Below, piece by piece: positions 44,430 to 52,771 of a stretch of 64,000 nucleotides of DNA. A model generated the notes under the pieces. That model saw only the letters and a list, made by a program, of their open reading frames with translations. It was not told the origin of the DNA and ran no database searches. The stretch comes from Micromonospora parva (GTDB taxonomy: Bacteria > Actinomycetota > Actinomycetes > Mycobacteriales > Micromonosporaceae). Position 1 is the first letter of the stretch; every line of letters starts with the position of its first letter. The DNA is taken from NCBI RefSeq assembly GCF_000718515.1, contig NZ_JNZS01000011.1, positions 1 through 64,000 on the forward strand. Reading direction: 5' to 3'. Position numbers and translations under genes: made by a program.

Positions 44430-45152
44430 TCAGGCCGCCGCGATCGCCCGCCCGCAACTGGGCAGCGGGTGCAGGACGATCCGCCGGGGAAGCCGACGTG
44501 GCCACTCGTTGCGCGGCCAGGAGCCGTCCACGATCAGGTGCACGGTGCGCTGCTCCTCGCCGCTGAGCCGCAGCACGAAGTCGCGGGGAAGCGGCGGGTC
44601 CACCGTCGGCGTGGTGATCATGAAGCGCACCCGGCCACGGGACGAGACCGCGGAGATCACGTCCGCTGCCGGCATGGTGCCACGCAGTCGGACCCGCCCG
44701 ATCCAGTACACCTCCGCGAGGTGCTCCTGCGCGGCCCGGGTGATCGCCGGGTAGTCACTGCGGACCCACCGCTCGACCGCGCTGACGCAGAGCCCGCAGG
44801 CGCGCTCGCGCGGCTCGCGCGGACCCAACCCCCAGGCCCGCAGGTACGCCCCGACCGCACCAGGGTCCAACGGCAGGTCGAAGCGCCGCTGGATGAGCGT
44901 GGTGAGGCTCTGCCGCGTCCACAGCTCCTCGTCCAGGCCGAACTCGTCGGGGTGGACGCCCCGCAGCGTGTCGATCAACTCGAGTTCCTGTTCGCGGCTG
45001 AGCATTCCCGGCTCGCCCTGCCGCTGTCCGCGACGGACGGCTGCCACCGCCCCGTCACCACCGATGGTGTGGCGTCGGCACCAACTGGTGACCGAACGCC
45101 GTGCGTCTCTGAGTGCAACCCCCACGTCTTGGGCAACGAGCCCGAATCGCAA
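44430..45152 (-). CDS. IS630-transposase-derived protein, catalytic site degenerate
   Basis: About 240 residues. The N-terminal helix-turn-helix (GVALRDARRSVTSWCRRH) and second winged helix (EELWTRQSLTTLIQRRFDLP, then VGAYLRAWGLGP) match IS630-type transposases. The C-terminal half still follows the DDE fold (AEVYWIGRVRL, ADVISAVSSRGRVRFMI, VHLIVDGSW, RIVLHPLPSCG), but the first acidic pair normally in the VYF-DE position is IG and the LPPYSPELNP-E end is lost. No terminal repeats are seen. TTG 45152 is chosen because TATCGT ends 6 nt before it (leaderless). The reading frame is intact, suggesting domestication as a DNA-binding protein. Confidence 0.7.
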   Translation of the reverse strand: MRFGLVAQDVGVALRDARRSVTSWCRRHTIGGDGAVAAVRRGQRQGEPGMLSREQELELIDTLRGVHPDEFGLDEELWTRQSLTTLIQRRFDLPLDPGAVGAYLRAWGLGPREPRERACGLCVSAVERWVRSDYPAITRAAQEHLAEVYWIGRVRLRGTMPAADVISAVSSRGRVRFMITTPTVDPPLPRDFVLRLSGEEQRTVHLIVDGSWPRNEWPRRLPRRIVLHPLPSCGRAIAAA

Positions 45153-45158
45153 CTGGTC

Positions 45159-45164
45159 ACGATA
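45159..45164 (-). promoter_or_regulatory. -10 box for a leaderless transcript of the IS630-derived gene
   Basis: TATCGT on the minus strand ends 6 nt before TTG 45152. The upstream 80 nt are AT-rich for this chromosome, as expected for a promoter. Confidence 0.5.
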
Positions 45165-45268
45165 TGTGGGGAGAAAACTCTCTAAGCAACGTAATCGCCC
45201 GTGCCTCGCGATAGCCCCACAAGGGACAAAGAGTATCTTTCGGGGCGCAAGCCGCCGAGTGTGCGCCT

Positions 45269-45345
45269 TGATCGACTCGGGTTTCAAGAAGTCGTGGTGT
45301 CCCGCTCACGACGACACCCCAGTTTCCTGAAACCCGAGTCGATCA
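45269..45345. repeat. Palindromic element with 18-bp perfect arms
   Basis: TGATCGACTCGGGTTTCA (45269-45286) pairs perfectly with 45328-45345. Inside, GTCGTG (45291-45296) pairs with CACGAC (45307-45312), so the element folds as a two-tier hairpin. It lies outside genes and resembles in style the repeat at 13874-13948, though arm sequences differ. Confidence 0.8.
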
Positions 45346-45427
45346 TGGGCGGGGCTGGGCATGGGTTGGGCGTGGGCAATGGGCCGGGTGCGTGGGCCGA
45401 GCATGGGCAGGTATGGGTGGTACGGGT

Positions 45428-45469
45428 CGGGCCCGCGTCCCGCCATCGTGCGGCGGAGACGCGGGCCCG
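45428..45469 (-). terminator. Terminator of the DUF3105-DUF305 operon
   Basis: A 12-bp stem (45428-45439 with 45458-45469), continued inside by CCGCC/GGCGG with one bulge, 20 nt past the DUF305 stop. Confidence 0.78.
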
Positions 45470-45488
45470 GTGTGTGCCCGTGGGTCGG

Positions 45489-46163
45489 TCAGCCCTTGGC
45501 TGCCTGCGCCTGGAGTTGCCGGAGGTTGTTCAGTTCGGTCTGCTGGGTGGCCTTCATGGTGTTCGCCACCCGCAGCACCTCGTCGTTGTCGGTAGCGTCG
45601 AGCGCCGCGTCGATCATGTGGATGCCGCCCAGGTGGTGGTCGTACATCAGGGCCAGGAACTGCCGGTCGACATCGATGCCCTGAGCCTCGCGCAGGGCGG
45701 TCATCTGTTGCGGCGTGGCCATGCCGGGCATCAGACCGTCAGTGACGGTGGCACCGTCGGACATCCACGACATCGGTGGCTTCGACCCGGTCGGGCTGAG
45801 ACCCCACTCGCGCAGCCAGGTCTGCATGGCGCCGATCTCGCCCTGCTGCCCGGTGGCGATGTCGACAGCGATCTGCCGCACCTCGGGGAGGGTCGCCGAC
45901 CGGTACGCGATCAGGCTCATCTCCACCGCCTGCGCGTGGTGGGTGGTCATGTCCCGGGCGAAGCCCGCCTCGACCGAGGCGTCACCGGGTTGGGTGAGTC
46001 GCGGGGTGAGCAGGCCGCCCGCGTACCCGAGGAGGAGCCCCACCACCAGCATGACGGCGAGCGCCAGCACGCCGTAGCGCGACGCCGGGGCCCGGCCACC
46101 CTCGTCCGGGGTGGCCGGGATGTCGTCGTCGTGCTCGCTGTCGGTGGTCGCCGGAGCGGTCAT
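45489..46163 (-). CDS. DUF305 membrane-anchored protein
   Basis: A 224-residue protein with one N-terminal membrane helix (about 32-52) and an extracytoplasmic helical domain. The two DUF305 His motifs are FARDMTTHHAQAVEMS and LMYDHHLGGIHMI, which can bind metal; several Met residues lie between them (SWMSDG, LMPGMATPQQM). Ferritin-like helical folding is known for the family, function is not. Start ATG 46163 has AAGGA upstream. It follows the DUF3105 gene by 8 nt. Confidence 0.88.
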   Translation of the reverse strand: MTAPATTDSEHDDDIPATPDEGGRAPASRYGVLALAVMLVVGLLLGYAGGLLTPRLTQPGDASVEAGFARDMTTHHAQAVEMSLIAYRSATLPEVRQIAVDIATGQQGEIGAMQTWLREWGLSPTGSKPPMSWMSDGATVTDGLMPGMATPQQMTALREAQGIDVDRQFLALMYDHHLGGIHMIDAALDATDNDEVLRVANTMKATQQTELNNLRQLQAQAAKG

Positions 46164-46171
46164 TGCGGTCC

Positions 46172-46981
46172 TTACTGGGTGGGCTGCTGCTGAAGCTCAC
46201 GCGGCGTGGTGCCGGTGGCGGTGATGCCGGTGTTGCAGAGCGCCGTCGGGCCCTCGACGGAGGCGTTCACCCGCAGGTCCTTGATGAACTCGTCGATCCG
46301 CGAGTCGTCGGCGTTGTCGACCTTGAGCTGGTAGCCCCAGGCCTGCAGCGAGATCGGCTTGTCCAGGCCCTCGTACGGGCTCATGAAGGTCTTCTCGACG
46401 CCGCGCACCTTGCCGGCGAGCTTGTCGACCTGGTCCTTCGGCAGGTCGGGGCGGTAGGTGATCCACACCGCGCCGTGCTCCAGGCTGTGCACCGCGTGCT
46501 CGTTGGCGATCGGGGCGTCGTACACGTCGCCCATGCAGTTCTGCCAGGCGGCGTTGTGCACCCCACCCACCGGAGGCGAGTAGTTCCAGGTCAGCGGACC
46601 CGACTTGTGCGACTCGTACTTCAGGCTGTCCGGGTCGGACTTGCGGATGTTGACGATGCCGTCGATGGCGTTGGCCCGCTTGTCCCACGGCTTGGAGCCC
46701 TGGAAGGTCGCCCAGGCGCCGTACCCGACGATCGCCACGAAGAGCACACCCACGGCGACGAAGAGCGCGATCGGACCCCAGGCGCGGCCCTGGCTCACCT
46801 TGACCGGGGTGACCGGCTTGCGCGGGCCCTTGCCGCCGGCCCGGGGAGAGCCTGCCGGCTTGCCCGTCGGCTTGCCGGAGCCGGCCTTGGCGCCGGACGC
46901 CGGCCGGCCTGCGGCCGGCTTCTTGCCGGTGCTGACCACGGTCGGGCGGCGCTCAGGGCCACCCGGGGTGCTGATGCTCAT
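46172..46981 (-). CDS. DUF3105 membrane-anchored protein
   Basis: A 269-residue protein. Residues 1-60 are basic, Lys/Pro/Gly-rich and probably cytoplasmic, one helix spans about 69-92, and the extracytoplasmic DUF3105 domain contains VGGVHNAAWQNCMGDVY and HAVHSLEHGAVWITYRP with the conserved His-Glu-His. Two Cys residues could form a disulfide. Function unknown. It is the first gene of the operon with DUF305; both are single-pass, His-rich extracytoplasmic proteins, so a joint role in metal handling is plausible. Start ATG 46981, divergent from argS. Confidence 0.87.
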   Translation of the reverse strand: MSISTPGGPERRPTVVSTGKKPAAGRPASGAKAGSGKPTGKPAGSPRAGGKGPRKPVTPVKVSQGRAWGPIALFVAVGVLFVAIVGYGAWATFQGSKPWDKRANAIDGIVNIRKSDPDSLKYESHKSGPLTWNYSPPVGGVHNAAWQNCMGDVYDAPIANEHAVHSLEHGAVWITYRPDLPKDQVDKLAGKVRGVEKTFMSPYEGLDKPISLQAWGYQLKVDNADDSRIDEFIKDLRVNASVEGPTALCNTGITATGTTPRELQQQPTQ

Positions 46982-47066
46982 CGTGCCTCGTCAAGTCGGT
47001 CGGTCAGGGGAGTGGCGGGCCGGATGACGCGCAGGGGAGCCGCCGAGTGCCCGAGTCTACCCCCGA

Positions 47067-47072
47067 TAACAT
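47067..47072 (+). promoter_or_regulatory. -10 box for leaderless argS transcript
   Basis: TAACAT ends 6 nt before GTG 47079, with no Shine-Dalgarno. The transcript would start on the argS initiation codon and carry argS-lysA-hom. Confidence 0.6.
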
Positions 47073-47078
47073 GGATGG

Positions 47079-48746
47079 GTGACTCCTGCAGAACTAGCCT
47101 CGGTCGTCCTTGCCGCCGCCCACGCCGTCTTCGACCAGCGTGGCCTCGACCGCGCCGCGTTGCCGGCGAGCACGGTGGTGGAGCGACCGCGCAACCCCGA
47201 GCACGGCGACTACGCCTCGACGCTCGCGCTGCAGTTGAGCAAGAAGGTGGGCGTCCCGCCCCGGGAGTTGGCGACGGCCCTGGCCGACGAGCTGGGTCGG
47301 GCGGCGGGTGTGAAATCGGTGGAAATCGCCGGGCCGGGCTTCCTGAACATCCGGCTCGACGCCGCTGCCGCCGGTCAACTCGCGCGGATGATCGTCGAGG
47401 CCGGCTCGGAGTACGGCCACAGCGACCGGCTCGCCGGCGAGAAGATCAACCTGGAGTTCGTCTCGGCCAACCCGACCGGGCCGGTGCACATCGGCGGGGT
47501 CCGTTGGGCGGCCGTCGGTGACGCGCTGAGCCGGCTGCTGCGGGCCACCGGCGCGCAGGTCGGCACGGAGTACTACTTCAACGACGCCGGTTCGCAGATC
47601 GACCGGTTCGCCCGGTCGCTGCTCGCCGCGGCCAAGGGCGAGCCTGCTCCGGAGGACGGTTACGGCGGGGCGTACATCGCCGAGATCGCCAGCGAGGTGC
47701 AGGCCCGCCGGCCGGAGGCGCGCTCGCTCGACGACGACGCCGCCCAGGAGATCTTCCGGGTCGAGGGCGTCGCGCTGATGTTCGACGAGATCCGCAGCTC
47801 GCTGCGCGACTTCGGGGTGGAGTTCGACACCTACTTCAACGAGAAGGACCTGCACGACCGGGGTGAGTTGGACCTCGCCCTGGCCCGGCTGCGCCAGCAG
47901 GGGCACCTGTACGAGTCCGAGGGCGCCACCTGGCTCCGCACCACCGAATTCGGCGACGACAAGGACCGGGTACTGCGCAAGTCCAACGGCGAGTGGACGT
48001 ACTTCGCCGCGGACTGCGCCTACTACCTGGACAAGCGCGAGCGCGGCTTCGAGCGGGTCGTGATCATGCTGGGTGCCGACCACCACGGCTACATCGGCCG
48101 GATGAAGGCGATGTCCGCCTGCTTCGGCGACGACCCGGAGCGCAACCTGGAGATCCTCATCGGGCAGCTGGTCAACCTGCTGCGCGACGGCGCCCCGATG
48201 CGGATGAGCAAGCGGGCCGGCACGGTGATCACCCTGGAGGACCTGGTCGAGGCGATCGGCGTGGACGCCGCCCGGTACGCGTTGGCCCGTTACTCCAGCG
48301 ACTCGCCGATCGACATCGACATCGAGCTGTGGACCCGGGCGACCCGCGACAACCCGGTCTACTACGTGCAGTACGTGGCCGCCCGGACGGCGGGCGTGGC
48401 CCGCAACGCCGCCGAGGTGGGGCTGGTTCCGGGTGACGCCGAGGCGTTCCGCCCCGAGCTGCTCGACCACGAGAAGGAGAACGAGCTGCTCAAGGCGCTC
48501 GCCGAGTTCCCGGCGGTGGTGGCCACCGCCGCCGAGCTGCGCGAGCCGCACCGGGTGGCCCGCTACCTGGAGGAGAACGTCGCTGCCTCCTACCACCGGT
48601 TCTACGACAACTGCCGGGTGCTGCCGCTGGGCGACGAGGAGGTCACCGACCTGCACCGCGCCCGGCTCTGGCTCAACAACGCCACCCGCACGGTGATCGC
48701 CAACGGTCTACACCTGCTCGGCGTCTCCGCCCCCGAGAGGATGTGA
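47079..48746 (+). CDS. argS: Arginyl-tRNA synthetase
   Basis: A 555-residue class I synthetase that charges tRNA-Arg. The N-terminal Arg-specific domain is followed by the HIGH-type motif in [10 protein letters not shown] (near residue 136), the KMSKS-type motif in [10 protein letters not shown] (near 374), and the C-terminal DALR anticodon domain with [14 protein letters not shown]. Full length. Leaderless start GTG 47079 behind TAACAT. The lysA start follows one base after the stop. A tRNA-Arg gene lies 2.7 kb upstream. Confidence 0.97.
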   Translation: MTPAELASVVLAAAHAVFDQRGLDRAALPASTVVERPRNPEHGDYASTLALQLSKKVGVPPRELATALADELGRAAGVKSVEIAGPGFLNIRLDAAAAGQLARMIVEAGSEYGHSDRLAGEKINLEFVSANPTGPVHIGGVRWAAVGDALSRLLRATGAQVGTEYYFNDAGSQIDRFARSLLAAAKGEPAPEDGYGGAYIAEIASEVQARRPEARSLDDDAAQEIFRVEGVALMFDEIRSSLRDFGVEFDTYFNEKDLHDRGELDLALARLRQQGHLYESEGATWLRTTEFGDDKDRVLRKSNGEWTYFAADCAYYLDKRERGFERVVIMLGADHHGYIGRMKAMSACFGDDPERNLEILIGQLVNLLRDGAPMRMSKRAGTVITLEDLVEAIGVDAARYALARYSSDSPIDIDIELWTRATRDNPVYYVQYVAARTAGVARNAAEVGLVPGDAEAFRPELLDHEKENELLKALAEFPAVVATAAELREPHRVARYLEENVAASYHRFYDNCRVLPLGDEEVTDLHRARLWLNNATRTVIANGLHLLGVSAPERM

Positions 48747-48747
48747 C

Positions 48748-50133
48748 ATGCGCGCTCATGAGGCTGGTGCGCTGCACGCGGACATCAGCAACCAGGGGCC
48801 GGCCTGGCTGCGTACCCCTGCCGACGTCAACGCCCTCGTGCCGGCGCTGTGGCCGAGGTCGGTGACGCGTGGCGCGGACGGCGCTGTCGCCGTCGCGGGC
48901 CTGAGCGTCCGCGACATCGCTGCCGAGTTCGGCACCCCGGTGTACGTCCTGGACGAGGCCGACCTGCGCTCGCGCTGCCGCGACTTCCGGGCGGCCTTCC
49001 CGACCGAGGACGTCTACTACGCCGGCAAGGCGTTCCTCTGCCGGGCGGTGGTCCGGATGATCGCCGAGGAGGGTCTGCACCTGGACGTCTGCACCGGCGG
49101 CGAGCTGGCCACCGCGCTGTCGGCCGGGATGCCGCCGGAGCGGATCGGCTTCCACGGCAACAACAAGTCGGTCGCCGAGCTGGGCCGGGCGCTGGACGCC
49201 GGGGTGGGCCGCATCATCGTCGACTCGTTCACCGAGATCGACCGGCTCACCGCGCTGGCCCGCGAGCGCGGGGTCCGGCCCCGGGTGCTGGTCCGTGTCA
49301 CCGTGGGTGTCGAGGCGCACACCCACGAGTTCATCGCCACCGCCCACGAGGACCAGAAGTTCGGCTTCTCGCTGGCTGGCGGGGCCGCCGCCAACGCCGC
49401 GTTCAAGATCCTCGACGAGGGTGTGCTGGAGCTGCGCGGTCTGCACTCGCACATCGGCTCGCAGATCTTCGACGCCAGCGGCTTCGAGGTCTCGGCCCGT
49501 CGGGTGCTCGCCCTGCAGGCCCAGATCCGCGACGCGCGCGGGGTGGAGCTTCCCGAGCTGGACCTCGGCGGCGGGTTCGGCATCGCGTACACCACCCAGG
49601 ACGACCCGGCGACACCGCAGGATCTGGCCAAGCGACTTCGCAAGATCGTCGATTCGGAGTGCGCGGTGGAGAACCTGGCAGTGCCGCACCTGTCGATCGA
49701 GCCGGGCCGGGCCATCGTCGGGCCGGCCGTGTTCACCCTCTACGAGGTCGGCACGGTCAAGGATCTCGACGGCCTCCGGACGTACGTCAGCGTCGACGGG
49801 GGGATGAGCGACAACATCCGCACCGCCCTGTACGACGCGTCCTACTCGGCGACGCTGGCCTCGCGCGCCTCGACCGCGCAGCCGTTGCTCGCCCGCGTGG
49901 TGGGAAAGCACTGTGAGTCCGGGGACATCGTGGTGAAGGATGAATTCCTGCCCGCCGACGTGCAGCCCGGAGATCTTGTCGCAGTGCCCGGCACCGGTGC
50001 GTACTGCCGAAGCATGGCCAGCAACTACAACCATGTGCCCCGGCCACCGGTGGTCGCGGTGTGCGACGGCCAGGCGCGCCTGATCGTCCGGCGGGAAACC
50101 GAAGAGGACCTGCTCGCATTGGATGTTGGATGA
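48748..50133 (+). CDS. lysA: Diaminopimelate decarboxylase
   Basis: A 461-residue fold-III PLP enzyme that makes lysine from meso-diaminopimelate. Lys94 in VYYAGKAFLC binds PLP, HGNNKS and GGGFGIAY are cofactor segments, and the active-site loop is MASNYNHVPRP near the C-terminus. The N-terminal 40 residues extend beyond the shortest homologues, as is usual in actinomycetes. Start ATG 48748, one base after the argS stop, with GAGAGG upstream; the stop overlaps hom as ATGA. Confidence 0.97.
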   Translation: MRAHEAGALHADISNQGPAWLRTPADVNALVPALWPRSVTRGADGAVAVAGLSVRDIAAEFGTPVYVLDEADLRSRCRDFRAAFPTEDVYYAGKAFLCRAVVRMIAEEGLHLDVCTGGELATALSAGMPPERIGFHGNNKSVAELGRALDAGVGRIIVDSFTEIDRLTALARERGVRPRVLVRVTVGVEAHTHEFIATAHEDQKFGFSLAGGAAANAAFKILDEGVLELRGLHSHIGSQIFDASGFEVSARRVLALQAQIRDARGVELPELDLGGGFGIAYTTQDDPATPQDLAKRLRKIVDSECAVENLAVPHLSIEPGRAIVGPAVFTLYEVGTVKDLDGLRTYVSVDGGMSDNIRTALYDASYSATLASRASTAQPLLARVVGKHCESGDIVVKDEFLPADVQPGDLVAVPGTGAYCRSMASNYNHVPRPPVVAVCDGQARLIVRRETEEDLLALDVG

Positions 50134-51452
50134 CGTCACCTGTGCGCTTGGCGCTGCTCGGCTGTGGCACTGTCGGCCAGGAGGTGGTCCGGCTGCTGCA
50201 CGAGCAGTCGGCCGACCTGGCCGCGCGGATCGGCGCTCCGCTGGAGATCGCCGGCATCGCCGTCCGCCGGCTCGGCCGCGACCGGGGTGACCTGCCGGTC
50301 GCCGAGGACCTGTTCACCACCGACGCGCTCGGCCTGATCAAGCGCGACGACGTCGACGTGGTGGTCGAGGTGGTCGGTGGCATCGAGCCGGCCCGCAGCT
50401 GGCTGGTCGAGGCGCTGCGCGCCGGCAAGAGCGTGGTCACCGCCAACAAGGCGCTGCTCGCCGAGGACGGGGTGGCCCTGCACGAGGCGGCCGCCGAGGG
50501 CGGCGGCGACCTCTACTACGAGGCGTCGGTGGCCGGGGCCATCCCGCTGCTGCGCCCGCTGCGCGAGTCGCTGCACGGCGACCGGATCAACCGGGTCACC
50601 GGCATCGTCAACGGCACCACCAACTTCATCCTCTCCGCGATGGACGCGACCGGCGCCGGCTTCGCCGAGGCCCTCGACGAGGCCACCGCCCTGGGGTACG
50701 CGGAGGCCGACCCGACCGCCGACGTCGAGGGCTTCGACGCGGCGGCGAAGGCAGCGATCCTCGCCTCGTTGGCGTTCCACACCCGGGTCGGCGCCGCCGA
50801 CGTGCATCGCGAGGGCATCACCGAGGTGACCGCCGCGGACATGGCCAGCGCCCAGGCGATGGGCTGCACGATCAAGCTGCTCTGCATCGCGGCCCGGGGC
50901 GTGGACCCCACCGGCCGGGAGACGGTCAGCGTCCGGGTGCACCCGGCGATGATCCCCCGCAGCCACCCGCTGGCCAGCGTCGGTGACGCGTTCAACGCGG
51001 TCTTCGTGGAGGCGGACGCCGCCGGGCAGCTGATGTTCTACGGTCGGGGCGCCGGCGGGGCGCCCACCGCCAGCGCGGTGCTCGGCGACGTGGTCGCGGT
51101 GTCCCGTAACCGGCTCGCCGGGGTGCGCGCGGCCAGCGAGAGCGCGTACGCGGACCTGGCGGTCCGGCCGATGGGTGAGGCGTTGACCCGCTACCACGTG
51201 AGCCTCGACGTGGCCGACCGCCCGGGTGTGCTGGCGTCGGTGGCGAGCGTGTTCGCCCGGCACGACGTGTCGATCGCGACGGTGCGGCAGGGCTCGGCCG
51301 GCGGACCGGCGGGCCGCGACGGCGACGCCGAGCTGGTCATCGTCACGCATGTGGCCCCGGACGCCGCGCTCGCGGCGACCGTCGGCGAGCTGCGCGGGCT
51401 GGACATCGTCCGGTCGGTGACCAGTGTGCTGCGGGTCGAGGGCGACGCCTGA
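50130..51452 (+). CDS. hom: Homoserine dehydrogenase
   Basis: A 440-residue NAD(P)-dependent enzyme that reduces aspartate semialdehyde to homoserine. The Rossmann motif is [14 protein letters not shown], followed by [12 protein letters not shown] and the substrate-side NGTTNFIL and [16 protein letters not shown]. The C-terminal 90 residues form an ACT domain ([19 protein letters not shown]), the site for threonine feedback. Start ATG 50130 overlaps lysA (ATGA). 140 nt then separate it from thrC. Confidence 0.97.
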   Translation: MTSPVRLALLGCGTVGQEVVRLLHEQSADLAARIGAPLEIAGIAVRRLGRDRGDLPVAEDLFTTDALGLIKRDDVDVVVEVVGGIEPARSWLVEALRAGKSVVTANKALLAEDGVALHEAAAEGGGDLYYEASVAGAIPLLRPLRESLHGDRINRVTGIVNGTTNFILSAMDATGAGFAEALDEATALGYAEADPTADVEGFDAAAKAAILASLAFHTRVGAADVHREGITEVTAADMASAQAMGCTIKLLCIAARGVDPTGRETVSVRVHPAMIPRSHPLASVGDAFNAVFVEADAAGQLMFYGRGAGGAPTASAVLGDVVAVSRNRLAGVRAASESAYADLAVRPMGEALTRYHVSLDVADRPGVLASVASVFARHDVSIATVRQGSAGGPAGRDGDAELVIVTHVAPDAALAATVGELRGLDIVRSVTSVLRVEGDA

Positions 51453-51592
51453 GTCGTTGCATCATCGACGGCACGGCTCGCGCGTCCCGTCAGGTGGGTA
51501 CGCCGGGGTGTGCCATCGACCGCTCCGGCAGGCTGGTCCAAGGTGGCCGTGACGCTCGGGTGGGCGCGGCGGTAGAGGCGAGGAGAAACGAC
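51453..51592. other. hom-thrC intergenic region
   Basis: 140 nt, long enough for a separate thrC promoter or a leader. A TAGAGG at 51573-51578 is the only -10-like sequence, and AGGAG at 51581-51585 is the thrC ribosome site. I see no terminator, attenuator hairpin or T-box features. Confidence 0.4.
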
Positions 51593-52642
51593 ATGTGGCG
51601 GGGTCTGATCGAGGCGTACCGGGATCGGCTGCCGGTCACCGCGGCCACGCCGGTCGTCACGCTGCACGAGGGGAACACCCCGTTGTTGCCGGCGCCGGTG
51701 CTGTCCGCCCGGCTCGGTTGCGACGTGTACCTGAAGGTGGAGGGTGCCAACCCGACCGGCTCCTTCAAGGACCGGGGGATGACCCTCGCGGTGTCCAAGG
51801 CGGTCGAGGCCGGCAACAAGGCCATCATCTGCGCCTCCACCGGCAACACCAGCGCCTCCGCCGCGGCGTACGCGGCTCGGGCCGGGTTGACCTGTGCCGT
51901 GCTGGTGCCGCAGGGCAAGATCGCGTTGGGCAAGTTGGCCCAGGCGCTGGTGCACGGCGCGAAGCTGTTGCAGGTCAACGGCAACTTCGACGACTGCCTC
52001 GCGACGGCCGCCAAGCTCGCCCAGGACTATCCGGTCGCGTTGGTCAACTCGGTCAACATCGACCGTCTGCACGGGCAGAAGACCGCCGCCTTCGAGATCG
52101 TCGAGGCGCTCGGTGACGCGCCCGACATCCACTGCCTGCCGGTCGGCAACGCCGGCAACATCTCCGCGTACTGGATGGGATATTCGGAGGAGACGGCGGC
52201 CGGTGCCACCACCCGGACGCCGAAGATGTACGGCTTCCAGGCCGCCGGGGCGGCCCCGATCGTGACCGGCCAGGTGGTGCCGGAGCCGTCGACGATCGCC
52301 ACCGCGATCCGGATCGGCAACCCGGCGAGCTGGACCAAGGCGTTGGATGCCCGGGACGCCTCCGGTGGCCTGATCGCGTCGGTGACCGACCGCGAGATCC
52401 TGTCCGCGTACCGCCTGCTCGCCCGCGAGGTGGGGGTCTTCGTCGAGCTGGGCAGCGCGGCCAGCGTGGCCGGTCTGCTCCAGCAGGGTGCGGCGGGCGC
52501 GGTGCCGCCCGGTTCCACTGTCGTGTGCACGGTGACCGGTCACGGGTTGAAGGACCCGGAATGGGCGATTTCCACCGCACCGGCGCCGGTGACCATCGGG
52601 AACGACCCGCTGGCGGCGGCCCGCGCCCTCGACCTCGCCTGA
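51593..52642 (+). CDS. thrC: Threonine synthase
   Basis: A 349-residue PLP enzyme that converts O-phosphohomoserine to threonine. Lys59 in [11 protein letters not shown] is the PLP lysine, [13 protein letters not shown] binds the phosphate, and [11 protein letters not shown] is the glycine-rich cofactor loop. The length fits the short bacterial class. Start ATG 51593 has AGGAG 7-8 nt upstream. Its partner thrB is 5.7 kb downstream, behind the RND transporter, deacetylase and MFS genes. Confidence 0.97.
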   Translation: MWRGLIEAYRDRLPVTAATPVVTLHEGNTPLLPAPVLSARLGCDVYLKVEGANPTGSFKDRGMTLAVSKAVEAGNKAIICASTGNTSASAAAYAARAGLTCAVLVPQGKIALGKLAQALVHGAKLLQVNGNFDDCLATAAKLAQDYPVALVNSVNIDRLHGQKTAAFEIVEALGDAPDIHCLPVGNAGNISAYWMGYSEETAAGATTRTPKMYGFQAAGAAPIVTGQVVPEPSTIATAIRIGNPASWTKALDARDASGGLIASVTDREILSAYRLLAREVGVFVELGSAASVAGLLQQGAAGAVPPGSTVVCTVTGHGLKDPEWAISTAPAPVTIGNDPLAAARALDLA

Positions 52643-52771
52643 GCGCGCCACCGTCCTGGTGGTGATCGACGGCGGGCGGGCGGCCCGGGGGCGGCGGGGG
52701 CCGAGGTAGGCGAGTCCGGCACACTTTCGGGTATCCCCGCCCGCATTCTCGTTCAGGAGTGAGCCAGGCCG

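Larger units (their letters stand above)
45153..45488. other. Gene-free interval with palindrome and G-run block
   Basis: 336 nt. From left to right it holds the AT-rich promoter of the IS630-derived gene, the long palindromic element 45269-45345, a block of G-runs 45346-45431, and the terminator of the DUF305 gene. No gene seen. Confidence 0.65.

Noticed and set aside
45153..45287. ATG 45287 as start of the IS630-derived protein.
   Set aside because: That start lies inside the palindromic element, and the extra 45 residues resemble translated repeat and promoter sequence; TTG 45152 has a leaderless box at the right distance.
44266..45345. tRNA-Arg plus IS630-derived gene as an integrated mobile island.
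   Set aside because: No integrase, no duplicated tRNA 3' end and no terminal repeats were seen; the tRNA is intact with its own terminator.
51453..51592. Riboswitch or T-box before thrC.
   Set aside because: No T-box sequence, specifier hairpin or terminator/antiterminator pair could be found in the 140 nt.
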